From the NCBI RefSeq assembly GCF_003369915.1, contig NW_022881614.1, forward strand, positions 8,515,001-8,579,000: a stretch of DNA of 64,000 bases, given 5' to 3'. The notes under the pieces are model-generated. The model was given only the letters and a program-made list of their open reading frames with translations, made no database searches and had not been told where the DNA came from. The stretch is from Drosophila miranda (lineage: Eukaryota; Arthropoda; Insecta; Diptera; Drosophilidae). Of this stretch, positions 45,841 to 57,334 are shown one piece after another; within the stretch, counting starts at the first letter, position 1, and every line of letters starts with the position of its first letter. The position numbers and the translations under genes were made by a program.

Positions 45841-46730
45841 ATAAGAGCTAGAGCAACGATGTTTTGGATCCAGACTTCTGTGATATGTCACTGCTACAAA
45901 AATATTTCAAAACTTCGCCCCGCCCACTTCCGCCCCCACAAAGGACGGAAATCTGTGGCATCCACATTTTTAAAGATACGATAAAACCAAAAATGCAGAA
46001 TCGTAGAGAATAACCATATCTTTTAGACTGCGGAATCTGAATAGGATCGTATTATTATTATAGCCAGCATCAAGAAAACAATTTCATTTTTTCTCGCCCT
46101 GTCTCTCTCTAACACACACGTAGCATAGGCGGCTTTGCTTAGAGTAAAACATTAGCGCCTAGATCTTAGAGACTACAAAAGGTAGTGCAACCAAATTTGG
46201 TGTCCACACTCCTAAGATATCGGACCTTGACCCTTTCGTGTCAAAATTTCGAAACACCTCCTTCCGCCCCCGCAAGGAACGAAAATCTGGGGCATCCACA
46301 AATCTCAGAGACTATTAACGCTAGAGTAACCAAATTTAGTATCCGCACTCCTGTTAGATCTCACTATAAAACGTATATCTCAAAATTTCGCCCCACCCCC
46401 TTCCGCCCAAACAAAGGACGAAAATCTGTTGCATCCACAATATTAAGGATACGAGAAAACTAAAAACGCAGAATCATAGATAATGACCATATCTATCTAA
46501 TAGGAACAAATAAATTTGCAGTGGCTACGCAGCGCCCGACGTCACGCTCAGACTGATTTTCCGTCTCTCTCGCACGCACTCTTTGTCGTGTCGTTTAATA
46601 TTAGCGGCGTCTGCCGGAGTAGAGCCATACTGACTAAGTATCGGGTATAAATGTAGAGTTGCGGTTCCACAGCAACTCACAACGTTCCCCCTCGTTAACA
46701 TTGCAGTTTAAGAACTCGAACACATACATA

Positions 46731-47665
46731 ACATCCGTCCGTCCGTCCGTCCGTCCCCTTCAGCGCCTAGTGCTCAAAGACTATAAGATCTAGAGCAACG
46801 ATGTTTTGGATCCAGAGTTCTGTGATATGTCACTGCTACAAAAATATTTCAAAACTTCGCCCCGCCCACTTCCGCCCCCACAAAGGACGAAAATCTGTGG
46901 CATCCACATTTTTAAAGATACGATAAAACCAAAAATCGTAGAGGATGACTATATGTTCTAGAGTGTAAAATCTCAACCAGATCGTATAATTATTATAGCC
47001 AGAATCAAGAAAACAATTTCATTCTTTCTCGCTCTGTCTCTCTCTAACACACAGGTTTCATGGTTTGTTTTGCCAATTGCAAAATATGAGTTCAAGGTTC
47101 TCAGAACCTATAAGAGCCATAGCAACCAAATTTGGTATCCACACTCCTGTGATATCGGACCTTGACCGTTTCGTGTCCAAATTTCGCCACACCCCCTTCC
47201 GCCCCCGCAAAGGACGAAAATCTGGGGCATTCACAAATCTCAGAGACTATTAAGGCTAGAGTAACCAAATTTGGTATCCGCACTTCTGTTAGATCTCACT
47301 ATAAAACGTATATATCAGAATTTCGCCTCACCCCCTTCCGCCCCCACAAGGGACGAAAATCTGTTGTATCCACAATATTGCACATTCGAGAAAACTAAAA
47401 ACGCAGAATCATAGACTATATCTATCAGATTGCTGAATCTGGATCAGATCGGATCATTTTTGTAGCCAAAAGCAAGATATCAATTTGCAGTGGCTACGCA
47501 GCGCCCGACGTCACGCTCAGACTGATTTTCTGTCTCTCTCGCACGCACTCTTTGTCGTGTCGTTTAATATTAGCGGCGTCTGCCGGAGAAGAGCCATACT
47601 GACTAAGTATCGGGTATAAATGTAGAGTTGCGGTGTCCGCAGCAACTCACAACGTTCCCCCTCGT
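46731..47665 (+). mobile_element. DINE-1-type element lacking its 5' end
   Basis: It starts at the ccgt microsatellite, has the usual body with a variant block (tttgccaattgcaaaatatg), and ends with agtatcgggtata plus the hairpin tail ending cccctcgt. Confidence 0.7.
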
Positions 47666-47899
47666 AGAAGATCGTAGAAGATAACTATATCTTCTAGAAA
47701 GCAAAATCTGAACCAGATCGTATAATTATTATAGCCAGAATTAAGAAAACAATTTAATTTTTTCTCTCTCGCCCTGTCTCCTAGTCTCTCTCTATACACA
47801 CTAATACACGAACGTAGCAATAGCCGTGTCTTTGCTTAGAGTAAATAACATTAGACGAGACCTAGAATCTCAAAAGAGACACAAAAGAAAACTGCATAC

Positions 47900-47930
<31 letters not shown>

Positions 47931-49944
47931 AGACAAAATCAAAGACTATAAAAAGCAGAAAAGAAACAATTAATTGGGTATCTCCACACTCCTAATATAT
48001 TCGGACCGAGACGAGTTTGTTTCAAAATTTCGGCCACATTTCACGCCACCCCCTTCCGCCCCCGCAAAAGATGAAAATCTGGGGATATGCACAAATCTCA
48101 GAGACTATTAAGGCTAGAGTAACCAAATTTAGTATCCGCACTCCTGTTAGATCTCGCTATAAAACGTATATCTCAAAATTTCGCCCCACCCCCTTCCGCC
48201 CCCACAAAGGACGAAAATCTGTTGCATCCACAATATTGAGGATACGAGAAAACTAAAACCGCAGAATCGTAGAAGATAACTATATCTTCTAGAGTGCAAA
48301 ATCTGAACCAGATCGTATAATTATTATAGCCAGAATCAAGAAAACAATTTAATTTTTTCTCGCCCTGTCTCTCTCTAACACACACGTAGCATAGCCGGCT
48401 TTGCTTAGAGTAAAACATTAGCGCCTAGATCTCAGAGACTATAAAAGCTAGAGCAACCAATTTTGGTATCCACACTCCTAATATATCGGACCGAGACGAG
48501 TTTGTTTCAAAATTTCGCCACACCCCCTTCGGCCCCCGCAAAGGACGAAAATCTGGGGATATTCACAAATCTCAGAGACTATTAAGGCTAGAGTAACCAA
48601 ATTTAGTATCCGCACTCCTGTTAGATCTCGCTATAAAACGTATATCTCAAAATTTCGCCCCACCCCCTTCCGCCCACACAAAGGACGAAAATCTGTTGCA
48701 TCCACAATATTGAGGATACGAGAAAACTAAAAACGCAGAATCGTAGAAGATAACTATATCTTCTAGAGTGCAAAATCTGAACCAGATCGTATAATTATTA
48801 TAGCCAGAATCAAGAAAACAATTAAATTTTTTCTCGCCCTGTTTCTCTCTAACACACACGTAGCATAGCCGGCTTTGCTTAGAATAAAACATTAGCGCCT
48901 AGATCTCAGAGACTATAAAAGCTAGAGCAACCAAATTTGGTATCCACACTCCTAATATATCGGACCGAGACGAGTTTGTTTCAAAATTTCGCCACACCCC
49001 CTTCCGCCCCCGCAAAAGATGAAAATCTGGGGATATGCACAAATCTCAGAGACTATTAAGGCTAGAGTAACCAAATTTAGTATCCGCACTCCTGTTAGAT
49101 CTCACTATAAAACGTATATCTCAAAATTTCGCCCCGCCCACTTCCGCCCCCACAAACGACGAAAATCTGTGGCATCCACAATTTTAAAGATATGAGAAAA
49201 CCAAAAACGTAGAATTGTAGAGAATGACCATATCTTTAAGACTGCGGAATCTGAATTGGATCGTATTCTTATTATAGCCAGCATCAAGAAAACAATTTCA
49301 TTTTTTCTCGCCCTGTCTCTCTCTAACACACACGTAGCATAGGCGGCTTTGCTTAGAGTAAAACATTACCGCCTAGATCTCAGAGACTACAAAAGCTAGA
49401 GCAACCAAATTAGGTATCCACACTCCTAATATATCGGACCGAGACGAGTTTGTTTCAAAGCTTCGCCACACCCCATTCCGCCCCCGCAAAGGACGAAAAT
49501 CTGGGGCATCCACAAATCTCAGAGACTATTAAGGCTAGAGTAACCAAGTTTGGTATCCGCACTCCTGTTAGATCTTACTATAAAACGCGTATCTCAAAAT
49601 TTCGCCCCACCCCTTTCCGCCCACACAAAGGACCAAAATCTGTTGCATCCACAATATTGCACATTCGAGAAAACTAAAAACGCAGAATCATAGACTATAT
49701 CTATCAGATTGCTGAACCTGGATCAGATCGGATCATTTTTGTAGCCAAAAGCAAGATATCAATTTGCAGTGGCTACGCAGCGCCCGACGTCACGCTCAGA
49801 CTGATTTTCTGTCTCTCTCGCACGCACTCTTTGTCGTGTCGTTTAATATTAGCGGCGTCTGCCGGAGAAGAGCCATACTGACTAAGTATCGGGTATAAAT
49901 GTAGCGTTGCGGTGTCCGCAGCAACTCACAACGTTCCCCCTCGT
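47666..49944 (+). repeat. DINE-1-derived tandem array, ~474 bp period, second block
   Basis: The agcgcctagatctcag block recurs at 48,420 and 48,894 and, as a variant, at 49,368: exactly 474 bp each. The array is very similar to 37,644-38,930 and ends with the terminal agtatcgggtata and hairpin tail near 49,944. The first ~290 bp look error-rich (see findings). Confidence 0.75.
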
Positions 49945-50233
49945 TTTGTTTTGCACTTTGCTACAAACTAATAATACTAATAAATTAATAATAATAATGC
50001 TTCGAAAGCATATTGAGTTCTAATATTGAAAGCAATAAAAGCTTAAATAAATATGTATCGGAATTTAAATTCAATGTATTTTTATTGGGAAGCCCATCAA
50101 ATGGGCAAAACTAAATTAATTTCCTTCGGACATTCAAGCACATGGAACCTTGGCACCCAGTGCTCGTCAGAACTGCTGGCACTATGAATGTATGTATGTT
50201 ATGTATGTGTTCGAGTTCTTAAACTGCAATGTT
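49945..50233. other. AT-rich spacer between opposed DINE-1 elements
   Basis: About 290 bp with taa-rich runs, an aatgcttcgaaagcatat palindrome and a tatgtatg stretch. The last ~45 bp (cgagttcttaaactgcaatg) are the inverse of 46,698-46,725. I see no gene. Confidence 0.5.
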
Positions 50234-51343
50234 AACGAGGGGGAACGTTGTGAGTTGCTGTGGAACCGCAACTCTACATTTATACCCGATACTTAGTCAG
50301 TATGGCTCTCCTCCGGCAGACGCCGCTAATATTAAACGACACGACAAAGAGTGCGTGCGAGAGAGACAGAAAATCAGTCTGAGCGTGACGTCGGGCGCTG
50401 CGTAGCCACTGCAAATTGATTTGTTCCTATTGGCTATAAAAATGATCTGATCTGATCCAGATTCATCAATCTGATAGATATGGTCATTATATATGATTCT
50501 GCGTTTTTAGTTTTCTCGAATGTGCAATATTGTGGATGCAACAGATTTTGGTCCTTTGTGGGGGCGGAAGGGGGTGGGGCGAAATTCTGATATATACGTT
50601 TTGTAGTGAGATCTAACAGGAGTGCGGATACCAAATTTGGTTACTCTAGCCTTAATAGTCTCTGAGATTTGTGGATGCCCCAGATTTTCGTCCTTTGCGG
50701 GGGCGGAAGGGGGTGTGGCGAAATTTGGACACGAAACGGTCAAGGTCCGATATCACAGGAGTGTGGATACCAAATTTGGTTGCTCTGGCTCTTATAGTTT
50801 CTGAGATCCTTGAACTCCTATTTTGCAATTGGCAAAACCGACAAGGAAACCTGAATGTTAGAGAGAGACAGAGCGAGAAAGAATGAAATTGTTTTCTTGA
50901 TTCTGGCTATAATAATTATACGATCTGGTTGAGATTTTACACTCTAGAGTATATAGTCATCCTCTACGATTCTGCGTTTTTGGTTTTATCGTATCTTTAA
51001 AAATGTAGATGCCACAGATTTTCGTCATTTGTGGGGGCGGAAGTGGGCGGGGCGAAGTTTTGAAATATTTTTGTAGCAGTGACATATCACAGAAGTCTGG
51101 ATACAAAACATCGTTGCTCTAGCTCTTATAGTCTTTGAGTACTAGGCGCTGAAGGGGACGGACAGACGGACAGACGGACGGACGGACAGACAGACATGGC
51201 TCAATCGACTCGGCTATTGATGCTGATCAAGAATATATATACTTTATGGGGTCGGAAACGATTCCTTCTGGACGTTACACACATCCACTTTTACCACAAA
51301 TCTAATATACCCCAATACTCATTTTGAGTATCGGGTATAAAAA
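50234..51343 (-). mobile_element. Full-length DINE-1-type element, inverted
   Basis: Reading the minus strand, it runs from the 5' hairpin stretch (51,343) through the ccgt microsatellite and two submodules to agtatcgggtata (50,293) and the hairpin tail. It is about 1.06 kb between terminal motifs and is the only complete, uninterrupted copy in the window, so it is the best reference for the local subfamily. Confidence 0.8.
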
Positions 51344-51469
51344 TAAAGTTCAACCTCTCTGTTCATGTATTCATCATTTTTTTACTGGGTGTAAAGAGTG
51401 TAGTAGGATGTAGCCTTAGGATTCCTCTCATCGTCATCAGCACCTTTTGTCTTGCTCTTGTTTGCTTCG
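51344..51469. other. Unassigned spacer before second unit block
   Basis: About 125 bp between the inverted DINE-1 element and the unit block, containing no recognised motif or gene. Confidence 0.4.
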
Positions 51470-51805
51470 AATGAGTATTGGGGTATATTAGATTTGTGGT
51501 AAAAGTGGATGTGTGTAACGTCCAGAAGGAATCGTTTCCGACCCCATAAAGTATATATATTCTTGATCAGCATCAATAGCCGAGTCGATTGAGCCCTGTC
51601 TGTCCGTCCGTCCGTCTGTCCGTCCCCTTCAGCGCCTAGTGCTCAAAGACTATAAAAGCTAGAGCAACGATGTTTTGGATCCAGACTTCTGTGATATGTC
51701 ACTGCTACAAGAATATTTCAAAACTTTGCCCCGCCCACTTCCGCCCCCAGAAAGGACGAAAATCTGTGGCATCCACAATTTTAAAGATACGAGAAAACCA
51801 AAAAC
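51470..51805 (+). mobile_element. DINE-1 fragment in second unit block
   Basis: Same element as at 857-1,216 and the same 3' truncation, but it lacks the first ~15 bp because the unit block starts inside it. Confidence 0.75.
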
Positions 51806-52546
51806 CAATTTCTATTTGGCGCTTAAGTTTGGTGGGATTTTTTTGGGATTTCCTCTGATGGGATTTTTCCTCGCCACAATGTCCTTTTTCAGCTCAACAG
51901 TGTCCCAACATTCAATTTGTATGGGCGAGACTCATGCAACATTTTGGATACCCTGGGGAAATGGATGTTCTAGAATTGTGAATATGTTTGTCATCCCAGG
52001 CAAAAACAATTTATTTTCAATATATTTTAATATTATTCAATATTATTTAATATTATTTTCAATATTTCAACGATATTTTAAAGCTTATTGTCTTCTTGGT
52101 CCCTACAAGAATAGGTATCAGAATCGAGATATATATACAAAACACTCATCATATACATGAATATGTCTAAAAAAATGTAAATTTGAGAAAAGGTCTTTAT
52201 TAGTTACGTTTTATCTTCATATCAATATTTATACTTTCATATAAAATTAACAAAAGAGTGTGTACAAAGGCCTATACTACGGCTTACACGCAATATAGCG
52301 ACTCTTTTTTTTGGTGAACTTTTTCGTTTTAACCTTTTTTTACAATAAATACAATAAAAGCAAGGATTAAAAACTATCCAATCTTGTAGAAAATTTATTT
52401 ATCAACAGGATAAAACTATGTGGGCATTGCTGAGAGATTTAGTTAGTCAGCATTATTCAAGGGAATATCAAAATTGAGCAATTTCCTTTTTCGTTTGTTT
52501 TGATAGACCTATTTCGCTACTTGTTTTTTGTTTGACTTATTTCGCT

Positions 52547-52917
52547 TGTGGAGATAATGTTTTTTATCCCCAATCGGCCGACTAATTATTTCGAATTAAA
52601 TAAAACTCGGCGCAGAAATAAAATTACGATATGTTCTTTAATGCGTGACATCCAAATTGCAAGTGTGGCTTGCCTGCCCTTTACATTGCCGCTCCGATCG
52701 CTAAGCGCAGCTTCGCTTGGCCGACGTCGGTAGGCAGACGCAAAGCGGAGATAGCGAAGAGCGAGCTGGCAGAGAGCGTTTAGCAGGGCAAGCAAGCGCA
52801 GAGCTTTAACAAACAAATGAGTGACATAGACATAAGTAACAAACAAAATAAGCGGCTGAGGGCCAAGATTAGGTGCTATTTGGCAAGCACCTAATCGGCT
52901 GGGTTCTGCTCCGAACA
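52547..52917 (-). mobile_element. Solo LTR, 5 bp target duplication (BEL/Pao-like)
   Basis: 371 bp with TG...CA ends, flanked by tcgct (52,542-52,546 and 52,918-52,922), inserted in the unit body. The other units show the empty site (for example near 1,960). A 5 bp duplication fits BEL/Pao or copia types. The minus orientation is preferred because it then begins TGTTCGGAGC and has an attaaa signal late in the LTR. It is GC-richer than its surroundings. Open frames in it are not coding. Confidence 0.75.
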
Positions 52918-54498
52918 TCGCTAAAACCTCTTTTTTCGCAAAATCCAATAAAAGCAAGTATTAAGAATTAGCCAGTTAAGTAAAAAATTTATTGATAAAG
53001 CGTATAAAATTATGTGGGCATGGCTAAATGTTCTATATAGCTAGTAATATTCGTCGGAATATCAAAAACGAGGAATATGTAAAATAGAACTTGAATTCGT
53101 CGGTATATTTACGGTATATTTTTAAAATGAGGCGGTATATTTCGGTGCTGTTCTGAGGGTCATACTGTAGAAATACTGGTTTTCGCCGCGCTCCCATGGT
53201 ATTTTTGTCAATTTCATCAATCTATTAATTTAATTTTCAATGCTATATAGAAATCCAATAAAAGCAAGTATTTCGAATAGGCCAATCATGTATAGAATTG
53301 ATTCATAAATCGTACAAAATTGAGTGGGCATGGCTAAATGTTCTATATAGATAGTATTATTCAACGGAACAAAGAACTGGTCGTTTTTTGAATCGAATTT
53401 GAGTTCGCCACAGTTCGCTTTAGCAACAATGAGTCCTATTCCATACACACTGTTGCGGCAACATTTCCTTGAAAACCGTATTTCAGTCAAAATAAAATAC
53501 ATTAAGGTAATTAAAAGAAGCAATCTTATAAAAAATGTATTTATCTATGGGATAAAGCTAAGTGGGCATCTATATAGCTTGAAATATAGGCAATACCCGA
53601 TTCGCCGCAGTTTCGCTTTTGCAATAATGAGTCTCATTCCATACACAAACATGCTGCTAATTCTATGCACACATAACCTGGGGGAAATTGGATGTTATAG
53701 ATTTGTGAATATGTTTGTCTTCCAAGGCTCAGTAGGTATCAGGATCGAGATAAATATATACAAGATACTAATAATACACATGAATAAGTCAAAAACATAT
53801 AAATTTGAGAAAAGGTCTTAATAAATTGCGGTTGATCTACATATAAAATCAACGAAATAGGGTGCACAAAGGCCTATACACGTATCATGTCTTCAAATAC
53901 TAGCAACATTGCGACTGTTTATTTTGTTGAACTATTTTGTTTAAACCTTGTTTTAGTCAAAATACAATAAAAGCAAGGACTAAAAACTAACCAATTGTGT
54001 AGAAAATGTATTCATCAATGAGCTAAAATTATGTGGGCACGGCTAAATGTTCTATATAGCTAGTAATATTCGACGGAATATCAAAAACGAGGAATATATA
54101 AAATAGAACTTGAATTCGTCAGTATATTTACGGTATATTTTTAAAATGAGACGGTGTATTTTGGTATATTTCTAAGAGTCCGACCGTATATTTGATCGAT
54201 AAGTTCACGGTAACACTGATAAGGTAAATAAATATTTCGTAAATAAATAAATTAATAGATCCGATTTATGTAAATCTGGAGAGATTCAAGTCCCTGCTAC
54301 TGCTGAAGTGAACGCCGGATTGTCCTCTCCCCGTGCGCTGCAGGCTGTGCTGCTTGGCGTGGTGGAGATAGTGGGCGTAAAAGTGGGTCCAACTCCTGCT
54401 AATATATACAAAAACACAGATTTGTGACAACGAATCCAAAGACCAAACTGACCAATCAGTCAAACAAAAAACCACGGAACATGTAAATAATGTTGAAA

Positions 54499-55446
54499 AT
54501 GTTCGTAAAAATTTATACTTACCACCTCATTGTATACAGGGGCAAACACAGAACTGCGCAGAAAGATGCCATATTCATCGCATTTATGTAGAGACACCCA
54601 ATGATAGTCAAAAACTACCTCAAGGGTGATAAGCTGGCAGCTGAAGCCGCCTGGAAGCGGCTTTCAAAGGAGTTAAATAGCGTGGGTCCGCCTGTCAAAG
54701 AAGTTTGTGAGTGGAAAAGAGTAAGTGCCGAGCAATTGCGTTCCGTCATCTCACTTGGCTCTTGATAGGTATGGAAAGACTGGAAAAGCTGCATTCGTAA
54801 AAAGATTAACAATAACAGGCTGGAAGATTCAAATGCCTGCGGCAAAGGCTCGCTGTATCAGGATACACTCCCTGCTCTAGAGGATGCAGTGGCCGTGATC
54901 TGTGACTTGTATGATAAGCCCGACAGAGTAGTCGAATCTCGTCCAAAGGCACGTCCTGAAATTTCCAACCGTTTGCAACTGCAGGACATCAAGACCGACC
55001 ACGACGAGGTCACAGCCACAGATGACGGTAAGACAAAAATATCAAGCCGCAAAAAATGTATGTACTATTTTTTTTTATGTAAAGATGATGAGGAAGAAGA
55101 TGACTGCTCCAGCCGGATCAATGACAGACATATGGGCGTGAAATTGGAGCGCACTAGCACTTCGCAAACTCCATCTGCCAAAAAACGCAAGCTGGTTCAA
55201 AATGATGTAAATGAATTAGAAATTGAACACGAGAGCACGGTGCCGATGCTAATGGACATTGCAAAGGAGATGCGGGACATGAATAGACAAACTCGCTTGA
55301 ACGCCCAGCGCACAGAAGCCAATACGGACGCGCTTTTGGCTCTAGGCACACAGATCTCAGACCTAATGCAGCAACAGCTCAAGGAGCGCAAGCGTCTTAA
55401 TGCTATAATGGAGAAATTTTTTCTCAAAATCGAAACAACCGACTAA
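54499..55446 (+). pseudogene. Zeste-type Myb/SANT-like gene, copy 5 (same nonsense, shorter intron)
   Basis: Exons 54,499-54,720, 54,769-55,027 and 55,085-55,446. It has the same TAG in the first helix (54,589-54,591) as copies 3 and 4. It keeps the Asp codon that they lost, so it branches outside them. Intron 1 is only 48 nt because of a 5 bp loss, close to the lower limit for fly introns. Exons 2 and 3 are open, with Met and Phe replacements in the coiled coil. Confidence 0.75.
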
Positions 55447-55551
55447 CTAGTTCCACTATTTTAATTATGGTTTGCTAAAGAAAATATTGAAAGTGTCCCT
55501 CAAGACCTAATGTTTGACCAGGAAAGAAAGATCTGTCCACTTTTTCAAACA

Positions 55552-55839
55552 TTTAAGATTATTATAATTAATGTAAACTAGGCGCATAATGGGGAACCAT
55601 GGGCATTTTTGAGAGATGTGAAACGTCGATTGGACAAACGATAAAATAAACAATTTGTTTGCTTTGGCAAATATTTTGATACTCAACAGACACGCAGTTG
55701 GTTTTGGCGGGAACCTTTTGAATTGAATTTTCTTGTCAAAATTGTGTAGTTTACTGTTTTTTAATCCCAATATCGTTTCTGGGTCAGAGGCTCACGAATA
55801 CAATTATTGATGAGCATATGAATGGGAAAATTATGCATT
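55552..55839 (+). repeat. 4.5 kb tandem unit, last copy, left part
   Basis: Start of the last unit, lacking about 20 bp of the normal sequence near 55,783. It is interrupted at 55,839 by an LTR retrotransposon with a 4 bp target duplication (catt). Confidence 0.8.
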
Positions 55840-55999
55840 TGTAAGATATGAATATTAGTTTATAAGATTTGAATATTAGTTTAAGATTTACTCATCGATA
55901 GTATTATAAGAAATACCAATGTACTCGATATATCGATACTTGTCCTCCACAAGTATCGATATGCCAACACACATTCATTCGAATACGCCGATCAAGAAA
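55840..55999 (+). repeat. 5' LTR, 3'-truncated
   Basis: Matches the first 160 bp of the 199 bp right LTR, with one noticed change inside the inverted repeat loop (tcctc-c against tcctc-g). The last 39 bp, including an aataaaa signal and the CA end, are missing. Confidence 0.8.
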
Positions 56000-56018
56000 T
56001 CAGGTGTGGGGTTTGCCC
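56000..56018 (+). promoter_or_regulatory. Probable remnant of tRNA-Leu primer binding site
   Basis: tcaggtgtggggtttgccc resembles the complement of tRNA-Leu 3' sequence after its first bases. The expected TGG start is absent, apparently removed with the LTR end. A 20-base-plus poly(A) run follows. Confidence 0.4.
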
Positions 56019-56173
56019 AAAAAAAAAAAAAAAAAAAAAAACTCTGCGATGAACAATGCAGACATAAGAGCGAAAACCAAAAGTGAACTTAGCGACATAT
56101 TGCGTAGCGACATAACGTATATTTTGATCAAGATGCTAACATACACCAATTACGTACAGCAGTGAAAAAAATC

Positions 56174-57334
56174 ATGGAAGACACGCATGAGCTAGGAAAT
56201 ACGGCGCCAAGCGCAGACGAGACTATGCAGGCAGACATTTTTGCAGTCCCGGTTGAGCGCGAGATAGATAGAGACAACCGTAGTGCACAACACGCAGTAA
56301 AAGCGGCGCCAGAAGAATATGGTGAAAATGTGCAGAAGGCTCGAGAAGCATTCATGCCGCGACAAGACAACGCTTGTTCGAAATTGACCATGCGATCAGA
56401 TGAACACGAAGAAGAATCGCGCCGTTTGCAGCAGTTGGAACAATTGTACGTTTCTCGCAAGCGCTTAGCTGATCTCAAATTAAGCATATTGAAAACGGAG
56501 AAAGAGGCTATGGAGTTGGAAACGCCGAGAGATTGCATCGACTTGACACACATTGAGGCGTTGATGCGTCCATTTTCTGGAGATGACGACCAGGCTGTAA
56601 CCAGTTGGATAAGTAACTTTGAGGACATTATGAATTTCCGTGGTGTATCCGAGTCCAAATGCTGGATATTAGCGAAGCGGCTGCTAGGCGGATCGGCGAA
56701 GGCGTACATCGACCATGTGGCGCCTTTGACTTGGCAATTGATGCGAGCAGAATTGCTCAACGTCTTTGAGCAGAAAGTGACAGCGTGGGACATTGGAAAG
56801 CGACTGGAGGCACAGAAAATTGCAAATAATGAAAGCGCATTGCAATATTTCGTCGCAATGTGCAGCATAGCGGCGCAAGCAGACATGGCCACGAGCGATG
56901 TGGTCAAATTCATCGTAGAGGAACTGCAGGACAAGACGGGCATGGCAGCATCCATGCTATATTGCAGCACACTCAACGAGTTGCGTGACAAGATGGTCAC
57001 CTATGATAAGGTCAGAAGAGCTCCTGGCGTCGTAGCAATTCGTAGCGAAGGTATGACAAAGGGAAAACTAAATGTGAGTATGGCAGTTGGGCAGCAGCAA
57101 GGTGGTGGCGCAATGCGTTGCTACAACTGTCGGCAATTTGGGCACGTTATGAAGGAATGCAGTCAGCCAAAGAGACCGGATGGGGCATGTTTTAACTGTT
57201 GGAGTACCAGCCACCTATATTCGCAGTGCCCGAAACGAAAGATGGCCACTAGGGTAGCTGCAGTTCAAGATGAGGAGCGACCAGGAGAAAAAAACAACGA
57301 CGATTTAGCGGCTGTCCAGTTAATCACTTTATGA
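56174..57334 (+). CDS. gag: Gag protein of mdg3/micropia-like element
   Basis: 386 residues from ATG 56,174; the open frame begins 12 bp earlier, but only with GTG. An acidic N-terminus and a coiled-coil-like stretch (RRLQQLEQLYVSRKRLADL) come first. Then comes a retrotransposon Gag core (~120-270, from MRPFSGDDDQAVTSWI) and two good CCHC knuckles (CYNCRQFGHVMKEC and CFNCWSTSHLYSQC) that bind RNA. The frame ends in TGA 57,332-57,334, and the same frame continues as pol. Confidence 0.85.
   Translation: MEDTHELGNTAPSADETMQADIFAVPVEREIDRDNRSAQHAVKAAPEEYGENVQKAREAFMPRQDNACSKLTMRSDEHEEESRRLQQLEQLYVSRKRLADLKLSILKTEKEAMELETPRDCIDLTHIEALMRPFSGDDDQAVTSWISNFEDIMNFRGVSESKCWILAKRLLGGSAKAYIDHVAPLTWQLMRAELLNVFEQKVTAWDIGKRLEAQKIANNESALQYFVAMCSIAAQADMATSDVVKFIVEELQDKTGMAASMLYCSTLNELRDKMVTYDKVRRAPGVVAIRSEGMTKGKLNVSMAVGQQQGGGAMRCYNCRQFGHVMKECSQPKRPDGACFNCWSTSHLYSQCPKRKMATRVAAVQDEERPGEKNNDDLAAVQLITL

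Larger units (their letters stand above)
43320..46730 (+). mobile_element. Near-full-length DINE-1-type element, split by a LINE
   Basis: It begins with tatacccgatact and ends with the inverse agtatcgggtata near 46,649, followed by a hairpin-containing tail and ctcgttaac. Removing the LINE (43,568-45,840 plus one target duplication) leaves about 1.05 kb between the terminal inverted motifs, matching the inverted copy at 50,281-51,343. Confidence 0.75.
51470..55551 (+). repeat. 4.5 kb tandem unit, second array block
   Basis: The unit resumes inside its DINE-1 fragment (51,470-51,805) and runs to the end of a Zeste-type gene. It is interrupted once, by a solo LTR at 52,547-52,917. The next unit starts at 55,552. 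Confidence 0.8.

Noticed and set aside
47900..47928. Poly(A) run as a sign of a retrocopied gene
   Set aside because: No gene-derived sequence precedes it, and it lies in an error-rich DINE-1 stretch.
37644..49800. Regularly spaced repeats that might suggest an array of direct repeats with spacers
   Set aside because: The period is ~474 bp and made of transposon sequence in a eukaryotic genome, so it is not a CRISPR array.
52586..52957. 123-codon minus-strand open frame
   Set aside because: It covers the solo LTR and its flanks exactly and has no domain. It is a chance frame in GC-richer DNA.
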